Source: Periplaneta americana (Eukaryota; Arthropoda; Insecta; Blattodea; Blattidae). From it: a stretch of 64,000 nt of DNA. Under the pieces are notes generated by a model. That model was not told where the DNA came from and did no database searches. It saw only the letters and a program-made list of their open reading frames with translations. Location of the stretch: NCBI RefSeq assembly GCF_040183065.1, contig NC_091120.1, positions 170,436,488 to 170,500,487 on the forward strand, in the 5' to 3' direction. Shown in pieces: positions 21,600 through 32,605 of this stretch; the first letter of the stretch is position 1, and each line of letters starts with the position of its first letter. The translations under genes were made by a program, and so were the position numbers.

Positions 21600-22130
21600 A
21601 GTAATCTCGCCGTCAGATTGGTAACAACATGTTATGTTACTGAATCGAAGTTACTTCAAAATAATAATTTTGTGATGGAATCAACGGACTCGTTGCGGGA
21701 ATATAACAACATTAATTCACAATTTACGGCGTGCTGCATCCCTCCAGCGAGGTGTTCCGTGGTTTGATAACGCTGTGGTGTTATCGCGCGATTGTTGTGT
21801 AGGCGCCACGCTCGCGACCGAACACGTGGAGGGCCATGTGGTCCTCTGAGCGGAGACAAATGAGGACTGCAGGCGCAGGTCGTCGGTCCTAATGCAAAGT
21901 GAATTGCGACTCTGGGCGCAGACCGCTCGCACACTGCCTGCACTCACAAGGGCTCACAGTTCATTACTTAATCACGCTATCAGACGAATTTATGGGTGCC
22001 TTGATCTCTAAAGCAAGAAAAAGGGTTGTCAGATTGTTTACATGTATTCATTACTAACAGTTATCAAGTTTAATCAACTGCACAATTCCTCAGGTAAGAA
22101 ACTGTTCAGCAAGAAGTAATTATATTATAC
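21600..22130. other. G+C- and CpG-rich patch (about 21730-21960)
   Basis: About 230 bp has far more CpG than its surroundings (gcgcgattg, gctcgcgaccg, ctgggcgcagaccgctcg) and two overlapping minus frames (21656-21947) with no family. It might be a regulatory patch or an unrecognised exon. Confidence 0.25.
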
Positions 22131-22132
22131 AT

Positions 22133-23390
22133 GGACTATGGCTTGTGCAGCAAATGCTGCTGTAAACTAAGTTCGTTAGACGTTCAAATAAAAATGTTTC
22201 AGATTTATTTTCAATGAAGAATACTTGTCTTTTTGATAGTTATTTGCTTCCATAATAATTAAACATACTCCCTCTGAATGGATTTTTTTAGGCCAAATAC
22301 TTTCTCTTGAACCTATCCAACTTCAGTTTTTGAGTTTCAACGCGAAAACGCAAGTATCAATGTCAGGACGATAGCAGTAGCTATTTCAGGTCATTGTGGA
22401 TTGTAGGCAAAACTTAAAAAAATGTGAGGTTTGCTAAGCTTTCGAACAATAGCATTTTCGTATAGCTGCTGCATGTAGAACTTGAAATGTAGAGCCTAAA
22501 ATCATTTTATCCTACTAAGAGGTCTTGCTGAAATTATCTGGAAACTACAAAATTTTCTAGGCCTCTTATTCTATCAGTAATACCTTTTTATCTTTCCTTA
22601 GGAACTGTAATTTTTGCGCTCTCTCGAGCCAATACTGAAGACAATGACACATATCAATATCTACACTACACCGCCATTAAGTATATGAAAAAGACCCAAC
22701 CCCACTGGGTTAATAAGTATAAAAATATTTGATTTTTAATAATAATATTATTATCTTACTTAAGTTTTGTAGTTATATATAGCAGCCACTCAGTAAATTA
22801 TAGAAATGAAGATCTAAATTAAGATATTCTCTACATTTACTTACATAACCTCAAAACGTTTCACTTTCATGTCATCAATATAGCATCAATATTATATATA
22901 ATTAATGAAAAATAGACGCATCATGATATTAACTATAATAATATTTAATTTCTAATGGTAATAATGTCATCAAACCACCTCAAGTTTCGTAGATTTGAAT
23001 ATCCAATACACAGCTGTACTCAGAAAATTATACACTGCAGAATCAGCTTTTAATAACAAATTGAATTGAGCTCTAAATATGTCGGCAATCCTGCAGATCA
23101 TGGCCTTCGTGTAATAGCCTATTGTTTATTGTAGTGTGTGTTTATTCTGAAATTCAATCAAGTCGGCCGTGATTCAATAAAATTAGTTCTCAAAACTGAC
23201 AACAGATGGATTTTGGAAAATAGGAAAATTATGTAGGAAAATTGACATTTTACTGAAAACTACTATTTTTCCGAAAAGCTTTGGATGCCAGGCATGAAAA
23301 TGAGGAGTCACTCATTAAAATCCGTTCAGCCGTTTTCCCGTAATTTCCATTACCATTTCAAATTATATATATATAGATAATGTGATAATT
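22133..23390 (-). mobile_element. Non-autonomous Helentron-like element, copy 1
   Basis: Both ends match the larger element at 34230-37868: ggcttgtgcagcaaatgctg with its GCAGCA..TGCTGC hairpin at the left, and ccgttttcccgtaatttcc followed by attatatatatatagat at the right. It carries no Rep or helicase sequence. Orientation is assigned from the helicase-bearing relative. Confidence 0.75.
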
Positions 23391-23576
23391 GAGGAAGTAA
23401 ACAATTTTGAACTTTTAGACTCTGTGTAGGCCCTATACTTTTTTCGTGTATGTGCATAAGCATGTATAAGTATGTATATACCCTCATGCTCAGAAATGGC
23501 AGGAAAATGTGAACAGATCATTTGCGCTCCAAGCCTGCTATTTGAGACTGAACTCACCAGCCGTTATGCTCATAAG

Positions 23577-24349
23577 TAGGGACCGGATTTTTATGTAATA
23601 TCAAGGTGTGAAATGTGTACATATTTATGTAAGAAAAATAAGCTGAATATGTACCAAAATATGTAAAATCATGAAAATATTTAATATAAATATCTGCGCT
23701 GGTTTGTATTGTTAAGCCTAGATACTTGCAGTCTGGTACAATTTTTAATTTTCTGTTCTTCATGACGATTTCTACTGTTTCTGGTGCTCTTCCGCCGTTT
23801 CTGAGTATCATCACTTCTGTCTTGTTCATTTATATCAAATTTGTTTTTATTGCTTATTTATTGTTTCTTCTAACTTTGTAAGGTCTTTAGACCCTACTAC
23901 TATGTCGTCCGCTTATGCGTATGAGATTATTCCCTTCTTGATTTTTACAATACAGAGTAGTTGTATGAGAAAGGTTGCCTTTTGTTCATTCATATTTACA
24001 GTGGGTGGTATGGGATGAGTGCCTCTTTTACTTCCTGGAACTTGGATGTTATGTTTCGTCCCGAAATATATATTTTCTCGGGTAGGTAAAAAGGCTATTT
24101 CAAATTGTGAACTTCCCCAGCAGCAGTTTTCTTTTTCCTTTTGAAGAAGTAAAAATGAATAAAACCCCTAAATATGTAGATTTATGTAATACTGATCTAT
24201 AATATGTAATGTGGGGTAAATATGTAAAAATATATAGTATCAAATTTTAATATATTAATGGTAATTAGAAGATCCGCAAAGATTTGTTATTTATATACGG
24301 TTAGGTTCAAAGGAATATAATATGTAATTACGTAAAAATCCGGTCCCTA
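23577..24349. mobile_element. hAT-type element, 773 bp, carrying an RT fragment
   Basis: Terminal inverted repeats start tagggaccggatttttatgt (one variable base). The exact 8-bp duplication ctcataag lies at 23569-23576 and 24350-24357. Instead of hAT transposase the interior carries minus-strand reverse-transcriptase sequence. Confidence 0.88.
23690..24060 (-). pseudogene. Non-LTR reverse transcriptase fragment inside the hAT element
   Basis: Minus-strand translation gives an ADDIVVGSKDLTKLEETINK stretch preceded by Y-A-stop, an altered YADD catalytic box, then after a frame change MNKTEVMILRNGGRAPETVE and KLKIVPDCKYLGLTIQTS. The order (YADD, then the KTEVM and YLG blocks) is that of the palm and thumb of LINE reverse transcriptases. 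In-frame stops separate the pieces, so it is dead. It is a different LINE type from the RTE copies. Confidence 0.78.
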
Positions 24350-24544
24350 CTCATAAGTAAACACGCAGACCCAGAGACGGACAGTAGGGAAGGACTTAGT
24401 TTTTGTAGAGGTAACACACAAAGACTAGCTCCTTTCCTGCTGTCCGCCACTGGCGGGTGTGTTCTGTCTCAAAGAGTAGGCTTGGAGCGCGTGATCTGTT
24501 TACATTTTCCGGCCATTTCTGAGCATGAGGGTATGTAGGCCTAA

Positions 24545-24634
24545 TGTATGTACCGGTATGTATGTATGTATGTATGTATGTATGTATGTATGTATGTATG
24601 TATGTATGTATGTATGTATGTACGTATTTTTATG
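24545..24634. repeat. (GTAT)n microsatellite, left part
   Basis: Tetranucleotide run interrupted by the SINE-B insertion and resuming at 24879-24925. Confidence 0.95.
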
Positions 24635-24878
24635 TTAATGTAATTTTACGACGCTTTATCAACATCTTAGGTTATTTAGCGTCTGAATGAGATTAAGGTG
24701 ATAATGTCGGTGAAATGAGTCCGGAGTTCAACACCGAAAGTTACCCCATTTGCTCATATTGGGTTGAGGGAAAACCCCGGAAAAAACCTCAACTAGGTAA
24801 CTTGCCCCGACCGGGAATCGAACCTGCGTCACCTGGTTTCGCGGCCAGACGAGCTAACCGTTACTCCACAGGTGTGGT
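24635..24878 (-). mobile_element. SINE-B copy inserted in the (GTAT)n array
   Basis: Same structure as 7191-7438: minus-strand tRNA-like head with gggttcgattcccg-like box B (here caggttcgattcccgg), and a 3' end gcgtcgtaaaatta. The tetranucleotide repeat flanks both sides. A short shared tttatgt is the likely duplication. Confidence 0.87.
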
Positions 24879-24895
24879 TTATGTATGTATGTATG

Positions 24896-24925
<30 letters not shown>
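24879..24925. repeat. (ATGT)n microsatellite, right part
   Basis: Continuation of the tetranucleotide array beyond the SINE. Confidence 0.95.
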
Positions 24926-24927
<2 letters not shown>

Positions 24928-25358
24928 CTAATTTAATAAAATTAATCTTTTTCTTTAACAACAGTGTGTCAAATTGTATTTCAGGGATTCTTATCAGCAG
25001 GTGAAGTGAGTGTTCATGATACCAGGGCGTAAAAAGAGCAATTGTGCATAAGCAGATCACTTCAAAAACAGCCCTGTAACTTGGAACACCAAGTATTACT
25101 TTTTCATGCACAATATTAACTGAATTATAGACACACTTCAACATAACTTGCCGCCAAAGTCGGTTTTAACACAGTTATGTGACCAAAGAGTTGCGTGATT
25201 TAATAGTTTTGATGCTTCACAGAAATGAGTCAACAGATGTGTTTCGTCATAATTACTTTAATTCTTTGAGTACTATTTTTTACATTTTTGATATTGTATT
25301 TCGTATATTTGTGCGTAATATTGCCTATCAGAAACTGCTTCTTCCGCAGGATTGCATG
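24926..25358. other. No recognisable feature
   Basis: A+T-rich spacer. Short frames on either strand match no family. Confidence 0.5.
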
Positions 25359-25360
25359 TA

Positions 25361-25868
25361 CACTATCTACCAAAAAGTAATTGGGCACTGTTTTTGCCCC
25401 TTTAGAACCTCGTGGTACCACCTCTTGTTGCTATAAGAGCAGCCACCCTGTCAGGCATGCTCTCCACTAGTTTGTGTAGGATATTCACTGGAATGCGTCG
25501 CCATTCCTCTTCCAACATGGCACTCAGTTGGACAATGGAAGTTGGCCCCATGTTTCGGCGGCTACTATGCAGTGGTATGCATATGTTCACCGGTTGGACT
25601 GGCCTGCACAGAGTCCTGATCTCAATCTCATTGAGCATCTTTGCGATGAATTGGACCTGTGATTGAGGTCTCGGGAGATGCAGCCAACTTCCATTGTCCA
25701 ACTGAGTGCCATGTTGCAAGAGAAATGGCGACGCATTCCAGTGGATATCCTACACAAACTAGTGGAGATCATGCCTGACATGGTGGCTGCTGTTATAGCA
25801 ACAAGAGGTAGTACTACGAGGTTCTGAAGGGGCAAAAACAGTGCCCAATTACTTTCTGGTAGATAGTG
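25361..25868. mobile_element. Palindromic Tc1 element, 508 bp
   Basis: Ends read cactatctaccaaaaagtaa and its complement, flanked by TA at 25359-25360 and 25869-25870. The left arm 25361-25546 is the reverse complement of the right arm 25683-25868, both exactly 186 bp with only scattered substitutions. The 136-bp spacer continues the right arm inward. The element is therefore two Tc1 3' ends joined head to head. Confidence 0.9.
25583..25827 (+). pseudogene. Tc1 transposase C-terminus
   Basis: Plus-strand translation gives LDWPAQSPDLNLIEHLCDEL, containing the SPDLNxIEH block with the third catalytic acidic residue of the DDE domain, then a stop (ctgtga), then a frame with PTSIVQLSAMLQEKWRRIPV to the C-terminal RGSTTRF and stop at 25827. 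The same terminal segment is present inverted in the left arm (minus strand, ending at 25402). The first two catalytic residues and the N-terminal HTH are absent. Confidence 0.85.
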
Positions 25869-26049
25869 TATAATCAGAAATACAATTTTCGTTATCCCTA
25901 AGTAACTAACTCAGGCTCCACGTTTATTTTCGTAACCATGGAGTAATTTCTATTGTATAATTTCTGTTTTAAACAGTCGTTTCATGATAACGACTTCTCG
26001 ATTCTCATTTTAGTATCGAAAAGTCATTGATTTCCGCATTCATAGTTTA

Positions 26050-26636
26050 GCGTGCTTAAAAGTAAATTTCCGTGCCTAAAAGTACAGTGACATCTAAAAC
26101 TTTTTCCTTTTATTTTTATTGTACAGTACCTTGCTTTCTGACTATAGGCTATCATGCAGGCTTTGCTTAATGCTAAGTTTTAGTTTCCATGGTAATATTT
26201 TACATTGCTAGGTACAATCAGGGTCCCGCGCATTGGCGTCGTTGTCTAAGGCATCCTGCCTCGGACTCGCGTTACGGAATGCGCGCTGGTTCGAGTCCTC
26301 ATGGGGGAAGAAATTTTCTCATGAAATTTTGGCCAGTGTATGGGACCGGTGCCCAGCCAGCATCGTGATGCACTTGGGGAGCTACGATAGATAGCGAAAT
26401 CCGGTTACGCAAACCAGCTATAACGGCTGGGGGGCTCATCGTGCTAACCACACGATACCTCCATTCTGGTTGGATGATCGTCCACATCTGCTTCGGTATG
26501 TGGCCGTGAGGTCAGCAGCCGGCTGATCGGTCTTGGCCCTTCGTGGGCTGTAGCGCCACGGATTATTAGGTACAATCAGAACATAGTTAAAATTGCAAGG
26601 AAAAAGTTTTTGATGTCACTTTACTTTTAAGCACGC
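26050..26636. mobile_element. TA-flanked MITE, ~229 bp before SINE insertion
   Basis: Inverted termini gcgtgcttaaaagta and tacttttaagcacgc, with inner homology through gtgacatc and aactttttcctt. TA flanks each end. The left terminus carries a small tandem duplication of cgtgc-taaaagta. SINE-E splits it. Confidence 0.8.
26222..26566 (+). mobile_element. SINE-E (tRNA-derived)
   Basis: tRNA-like head: A box tggcgtcgttgtctaaggc, B box ggttcgagtcc, then a body of about 260 bp. The exact 13-bp duplication taggtacaatcag is at 26209-26221 and 26567-26579. Confidence 0.92.
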
Positions 26637-26639
26637 TAA

Positions 26640-27078
26640 TTAGAAATACTGAAAACATGAATTCCAACTATTTATTTATTATAAATATTCACAATACAAT
26701 TATTTAAATTGGAAATTACAATATTTGGAGATTTGATACATACAATGACAGAGTTATGTTATATAGCAGAATATTTAATCTCATTATTGTCCCCAATTAT
26801 ATTTTATACCTTCGTTGTAATAATTTTAGGTATATTCCCAAATTATTTGACAACCAGAACTCCACATAAACAATTTCCTAACAACCAGCAAAACAATCAC
26901 CATACCCGAAGGCCGTGAAATCTATCTTTTTCCATACGAATGTACATAATGCTCTTTCGTTTTTAACAGCAGAAGTTTGCCATTGCGAGAGAAAGAATCA
27001 ACAATTTAATTCTCTTTAAAATATAAGTGCATTAGGGATTCTCGAGCGACTGTCTAAAAAATCTTGTATGAAACACGT
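26640..27078. other. No recognisable feature
   Basis: A+T-rich DNA with a chance 69-codon frame. Confidence 0.5.
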
Positions 27079-27175
27079 GCGAAACTAGCGTTTTAAGCAC
27101 TTGCCGTGTTGTCCACCTCCATTTCGGGTCAGTCGACAACCGTCACTTCTAGTGCTTAAAACGCTATCATTTCGT
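27079..27175. repeat. Imperfect palindrome, ~97 bp
   Basis: tagcgttttaagcact is inverted as agtgcttaaaacgcta. Similarity continues weakly inward. It may be a small MITE. No duplication is seen. Confidence 0.5.
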
Positions 27176-27271
27176 AACTAGTTGCATAAATAGCTTTCTT
27201 TTTTTGCTTTTTATTTCGTTTTTATTTACAAAGCCAAGTTACTCTTGCACGGGAAGTAATAGTAATAAAGT

Positions 27272-27272
27272 C

Positions 27273-27353
<81 letters not shown>
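27272..27353. repeat. (ATT)n microsatellite
   Basis: About 27 ATT triplets. Unlike those at 27931 and 62009, it is not preceded by an obvious LINE end. Confidence 0.97.
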
Positions 27354-27389
27354 CGAGAAAGTCGATAATATTGCAAAACAGGCAACATA

Positions 27390-27933
27390 TTTGCATCCAA
27401 GACCTCTTCAAGTGATATCTCTATCCAATGCTTTTGCTTCAGTAAAGTCTCATTGTACAAACCTATGAATCAACAATTGGCTCTCTTATGAAAAAGAAAA
27501 AATTTTACAGTCTGTACAAAAGAAACCAAATGACCTGGAAATGTACAAAAATTTGCCCAGACATGTTCAAACATTTTTAACAAGAGCCAGAACAGGTCAC
27601 ATTGTCACTCAATTGTACCTACACCGATTTCTGATAATCCTACTTGTCTGTGGTGTAATAATCATGATGAAGATCTGTAACACATTCTTCTATACTGTCC
27701 ATCCATAAACCACAAAAGAAGTAAATTAAAATCATCAGTACCAGTTGCAGAAGACACAGCCCTGCAGTATATATTGACTACACCCCAACTCTGGCTACTA
27801 GCAACAGGCATCTATAATGAATACCGATCAAAATACCCCTCATTTCTCGTGAAAAACAACAACTGAATAGACTACAGTGGACTATAGTGGACTTTATGTG
27901 TCAGCAAACAGCTGGATACATTAAGAAGATTGA

Positions 27934-27982
<49 letters not shown>

Positions 27983-27985
27983 TAT
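27390..27985 (+). mobile_element. LINE 3' end with (ATT)n tail
   Basis: Coding remnant and short 3' UTR ending gattgatc followed by (ATT)n (27931-27985). The tail sits exactly where a LINE poly-repeat tail belongs. Confidence 0.72.
27500..27865 (+). pseudogene. LINE ORF C-terminus with zinc-knuckle-like Cys/His block
   Basis: Translation in changing frames gives LPRHVQTFLTRARTGHIVTQ, then after a frameshift NPTCLWCNNHDEDL, a stop, HILLYCPSINHKRSKLK and LQYILTTPQLWLLATGIYNE before a stop near 27867. The C-x2-C...H...C block behind an RNase H-like region is typical of C-termini of I/Jockey-group LINEs. I assign it to that group with moderate confidence. Confidence 0.65.
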
Positions 27986-27989
27986 TATT

Positions 27990-29000
27990 ATTGTTGTTTC
28001 TCCTTCAGCTACGCATCTGTCTTAGAAAAATGTATAGTATATAACTGTGAAGTATCTTTTTGGTTCTCGTGTGATTTGAGAAACATCCGCCAATAAAATG
28101 TTCCTTCAAGGCCTAGTGTCATAAATAACAATTTCGCAAATAATAAGCGATTGCGATGATTATTAATAATTATGTTAATCATCATCTTTATATCTGTAGT
28201 TTGTCTTAATATTAGTTTGGTTGTTAAAAGTTTTTGTAACACATAGGAACGACTCGCTGATGTGGTCAGTGCAAGAAATGGCTTTAACTGCGATTACGTT
28301 GCTAAGAAGCATACCTCCATTCTTTACGGAGGCTGTATGTTGAAGGTCATCAAATCAGCGTGAAAGAATTACACCCGTGAGGTAAGCTGAGGAAATTGGT
28401 AGTTTGAGATGATGACGTTTCTCTGAGCAAAGCTTCGTGAAGACTTCCCTACCCAGTTTGCAAGCGAAGCAAAGACCTAACCTTCAAAGTGGCAGAAGAA
28501 GCGAAGGAGGAAACATCTTCGATTAAAAAGGTAAGCTTTACTAAAACGTATCCACTACACACTATACTAGAGTGAGAAGTAATTTTCTAAGGTAGAGTCT
28601 TTGCGACAATGGAATTAGTAAATGCGAATAGAACTAATGTTATCATTGAATAGCCAATTCGGAGTAAGTGTTGGATTTTGCAACTGTGTGTTGAGGTTTA
28701 ATATTATCTCTGTGTCAGTGTGGAGTGGCAGGGCATTGAGGTATGGAGAAGAGATTGTTAGGCTTGCGTCTCAAGATAATATGATGGTTTTTATGTTAAT
28801 AACTCTATTTTGTTAATATATTGCGTAGAGTAAATTGTTGTACCTACCGCAAGAGACTAAATTCTTGTATTCAAACATGATTTGATCTGTTTGCTAAGGT
28901 ATTAAATAAAATCGCAATAAAAATTATATCAGGAGCAATACAAAAGTTATTTCAGTTTCAATACAGGGTGAACAGTAATTAAAGTCATTAATTTCAGAGG
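27990..29000. other. No firm feature; one consensus splice donor
   Basis: The phrase aaaaag/gtaagc near 28530 is a good donor, and the preceding 180 bp are less A+T-rich, so an exon is conceivable. I see no recognisable protein. Otherwise empty. Confidence 0.3.
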
Positions 29001-29136
29001 GTTATTCTTTGAGATATTTCAAACAAAAAACTTCATTAATATTTAGTTCGTTTTTTGCTTTCTTTTCGAGATAAAAATGGTTTTAAATGAAACGTTTCAT
29101 AGCGTGTTTTGAGAAAACCATTGATTTATTTCCCAA

Positions 29137-30118
29137 CTAGCCGTACCCGTGCGCTCCGCTGCACCTGTTAGGAATAAATATAAAGTAATTAAACAATTTA
29201 AAAAGGACGTTTGATCCAGGGAACATTCGTGTTTGATAGAAGGATAAATCGTTTAATATGTTTAAATTGTATTTAAATAATTAAAATGCGGTCATTTTGG
29301 TCCAGAGAGCAATCATTTGGTGCAATGACAATTCCTTTAACATGTTTCGTAATTGTTATTACATGCAACCATAGTTTAATGAAGATTGACATATGATTTA
29401 GTTTTAATGTGTATACTTTATATTACTTGCTATATGTTTCAGAAGTTACTGTAATAACATTGTAGAATTATGTCCATCTAGAGAAACTACACTTTCCAAT
29501 GGTGAAGTAATAATTAAACAATTAATTAGCTTCCGATATTACTTCATACAAACACAGAAACATTATCTTAGTCTATGTTCAATAGCTTTCGATTGTTGTT
29601 GTCCAAGGCCCCTTATAGACGAAGTCATTTGTTTTTATTTCAGTACAGCGCCTTAGATGGCGTTGTTATTGTAATTTTAAAACTCATTTATCTCATTAAA
29701 TATCGGTCCTATCAAAATTTTGTATAGAACAAAACTTATCGGAAATTATTTTGAAAGAAACTTTTGTTATGTAATATTTTTCATGAAAACCAATAATAAG
29801 CGAGATATTTCGATTTATTTAATTCAGGCCCCCTTATAACTCCCCTTTTAAATAAAGTATTTTGAATGCCATATAGCCTAAAATCTAAGATACAACGAAC
29901 TTAATTTATATTCCAATTTTAATATAAATCGGTTCTGCCATTATCGCGTGAAAAGATAAACATCCAGACAGACAGACAGACAGACATACAAACAAAAATT
30001 TCAAAAAAGCGATTTTCGGTTTCAGGATGGTTAATTATACATATTAACACCAATTATTCTTGGAAAATCGAAAATTACCAGAAAAATTTTGGCTACAGAT
30101 TTAATATTAGTATAGATA
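29137..30118 (-). mobile_element. Second Helentron-like non-autonomous family
   Basis: Left end actagccgtacccgtgcgct with the hairpin gtgcgctccgctgcac. Right end attagtatagat after a block with (agac)n and cggttctgccattatcgcg. The layout (hairpin near an ACTAG end; opposite end in TATAGAT) is that of the 34230 family, but the body differs. No coding sequence. Confidence 0.6.
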
Positions 30119-30361
30119 TGCTTAATGAATTTAACTTCCTGAGACATTTGTTGTTTAATTTTTGAAGTTCAGTATAATTCTACGCTTAAAAAAGGTCACT
30201 GAAATGAAGAAAGATGCTGAAAATTTTCTGCAGGTTACAGTTAGGGCACAAATGCAGGTACCTATATTTTACTATAGGCTATTTCGGGTCTCTGCATATG
30301 TATACATTTTATATCATAATCATGTATAAAGTATCGTGTAGTATGCTATACTTTCAGGAGG

Positions 30362-30570
30362 TTAAGAGAGCAGTGTATTATGATATGTGTTTGAAAGAAT
30401 TCTACTTTTGTCCTTTAAATGTGCAGAAATTTGATTCGAATAAACGTAACATTGTATAATTCCTTTGCAGAACGAAAAGTTACATTTGTTCTGAACAAAT
30501 TTCTGCACATTGAAAAGACAAAACCAAAATTCTTTGAATTATTTATTATCATAATACGTTGCTCTCTTAA
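30362..30570. repeat. Palindrome with ~99-bp arms
   Basis: 30362-30460 pairs with 30472-30570 (ttaagagagca, gtgcagaaatttg and others), with an ~11-bp loop. It lies inside the larger foldback, immediately before its right arm. Confidence 0.85.
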
Positions 30571-30964
30571 AGTGACTGAGCATATTGGGAATTAAATCAA
30601 TGGCTTTCCAAGGACATGCTGTGAAATGTTTCTTATAAAACATTTTTTTAACTCGAAAAGGAAGCAAAAAACGAGCAAAATTGCACTGAACGTTTTTGTT
30701 TGAAATGTCTCAGAGAATAATACGGTCCAGCTTGTATGATATTAGAACACAGGAGTTTCATATTATTATTTTTACGGATAAAATAAACCAGATTATTTTC
30801 TAGCAACGACTGAATAAACAGAATGCCGTTGACTGCAAGGCAGCGAGGTAAATGCGTATTGTGTTTGACAGAATGTAAAGGGTAATGTCAATTCAACATT
30901 ATTTTCGCTGTGAGCATGTACATGAATCCATCTCGGATTCGGCCCTCGAAAAACCAAGCTTTGC

Positions 30965-32605
30965 CAAGCCTAATTTGTGAGTGAGTTAGTTAATCAATCA
31001 GTTTGTCAGTCAGTCAGTGTTAGTAAGCCAGTCAGTCAGTCACAGTCAGTCAGTGTTAGTAAGCCAGTCAGTCAGTCAGTCAGTGTTAATAAGCAAGTCA
31101 GTCAGTCAGTGTTAGTGAGCCAATCAGTCAGTCAGTGTTAGTGAGCTAATCAGTCAGTCAGTGTTAGTCAGCCAGTCAGTCAGTATCAGTGTTAGTCAGC
31201 CAATCAGTCAGTCATTGTTAGTCAGCCAGTCAGTTAGTCAGTGTTAGTGAGCCAATCACTCAGTCAGTGTTAATCAGCCAGTCAGTCAGTCAGTCAGTGT
31301 TAGTCAGCCAGTCAGTTAGTCAGTGTTAGTTAGCCAGTCAGTCTGTCAGTCAGTCAGTGTTAGTCAGCCAGTCAGTCAGTCAATCCGTGTTAGTCAGCCA
31401 GTCAGTCAGTGTCAGTCAGTGTTAGTCAGCCAATCAGTCAGTGTCAGTGTTAGTGAGCCAATCAGTCAGTCAGCCAGTGTCAGTCAGTGTTAGTCAGCCA
31501 GTCAGTCAGTCAGTGTTAGTCAGCCAGTCAGTAAGTGTTAGTCAGCCAGTCAGTCAGTGTCAGTGTTAGTGAGCCAATCAGTCAATCTGTCAGTGTCAGT
31601 CAGTGTTAGTCAGCCAGTCAGTCAGTCAATTAATTTTAGTCAGCCAGTCAGTCAGTGTCAGTGTTAGTGAGCCAATCAGTCAGTCAGTCAGTGTTAGTCA
31701 GCTAGTCAGTCAGTCAGTGTTAGTGAGCCAATCAGTCAGTCAGTCAGTGTTAGTCAGCCAGTCAGTCAGTGGTAATGAGCCAATCAGTCAGTCAGTTATT
31801 GTTAGTGAGCCAGTCAGTCAGTCAGTCAGTGTTAGTCAGCCAGTCAGTCGGTCAGTATTAGTCAGCCAGTCAGTCAGTCAGTCAGTGTTAGTCAGCCAAT
31901 CAGTCAGTCAGTCAGTGTTAGCCAGTCAGTCGATCAGTATTAGTCAGCCAGTTAGTCAGTTAGTGTTAGTCAGCCAGTCAGTGTTAGTCAGCCAATCAGT
32001 CAGTCAGTCAGTCAGTGTTAGTCAGCCAGTCAGTCGGTCAGTGTTAGTCAGCCAGTCAGTCAGTCAGTAAGTGTTAGTCAGCCAATCAGTCAGTCAGTCA
32101 GTGTTAGTGAGCCAATCAGTCAGTCAATGTTAGTCAGCCAGTCAGTCAGTCAGTCAGTGTTAGTCAGCCAATCAGTCAGTCGATCAGTGTTAGTCAGCCA
32201 GTCAGTCGGTCAGTGTTAGTCAGTCAGTTAGTCAGTCAGTGTTAGTCAGCCAGTCAGTCAGTCAGTGTTAGTCAGCCAATCAGTCAGTCAGTCAGTCAGT
32301 GTTAGTCAGCCAGTCAGTCGGTCAGTGTTAGTAAGCCAGTCAGTCAGTCAGTGTTAGTCAGCTAGTCAGTCAGTCAGTCAGTCAGTGTTAGTGAGCCAAT
32401 CAGTCAGTCAGTGTTAATCAGCCAGTCAGTCAGTAAGTCAGTGTTAGTCAGCCAATCAGTCAGTCAGTCAGTCAGTCAGTGTTAGTCAGCCAGTTAGTCA
32501 GTGTCAGTCAGTAAGTGTTAGTGAGCCAATCAGTCAATCAGTGTTAGTCAGCCAGTCAGTCAGTCAGTCGGTATCAGTCAGTCAGTGTCAGTTAGCTAAT
32601 TAGTT
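30965..32605. repeat. 1.6-kb (CAGT)n-based minisatellite
   Basis: Irregular units of the form gtcagccagtcagtcagtca plus gtgtta, 24-40 bp long because the number of cagt repeats varies. A 155-codon frame through it (VSQSVSQ repeats) is an artefact. Confidence 0.96.

Larger units (their letters stand above)
23478..24535. repeat. Large inverted repeat (foldback) around a hAT element
   Basis: Arms of roughly 80-90 bp (ccctcatgctcagaaatggc, then gctccaagcct) pair 23478-23560 with 24450-24535. Outside each arm the sequence passes into gtat-type simple repeats. The loop contains the hAT element at 23577-24349. Confidence 0.8.
29002..30720. repeat. Foldback element with ~135-bp arms
   Basis: The left arm 29002-29136 is inverted at 30585-30720 (shared blocks: gagatatttcaaacaaaaa, tcgttttttgcttt, cattgattta). 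A rolling-circle element and a second palindrome lie between the arms. Confidence 0.82.

Noticed and set aside
25402..25719. 105-codon minus-strand Tc1 frame as a separate gene
   Set aside because: It is the left arm of the Tc1 palindrome plus antisense of the spacer.
31603..32070. 155-codon VSQS-repeat frame
   Set aside because: Reading of the CAGT minisatellite; the frame depends on the chance unit length.
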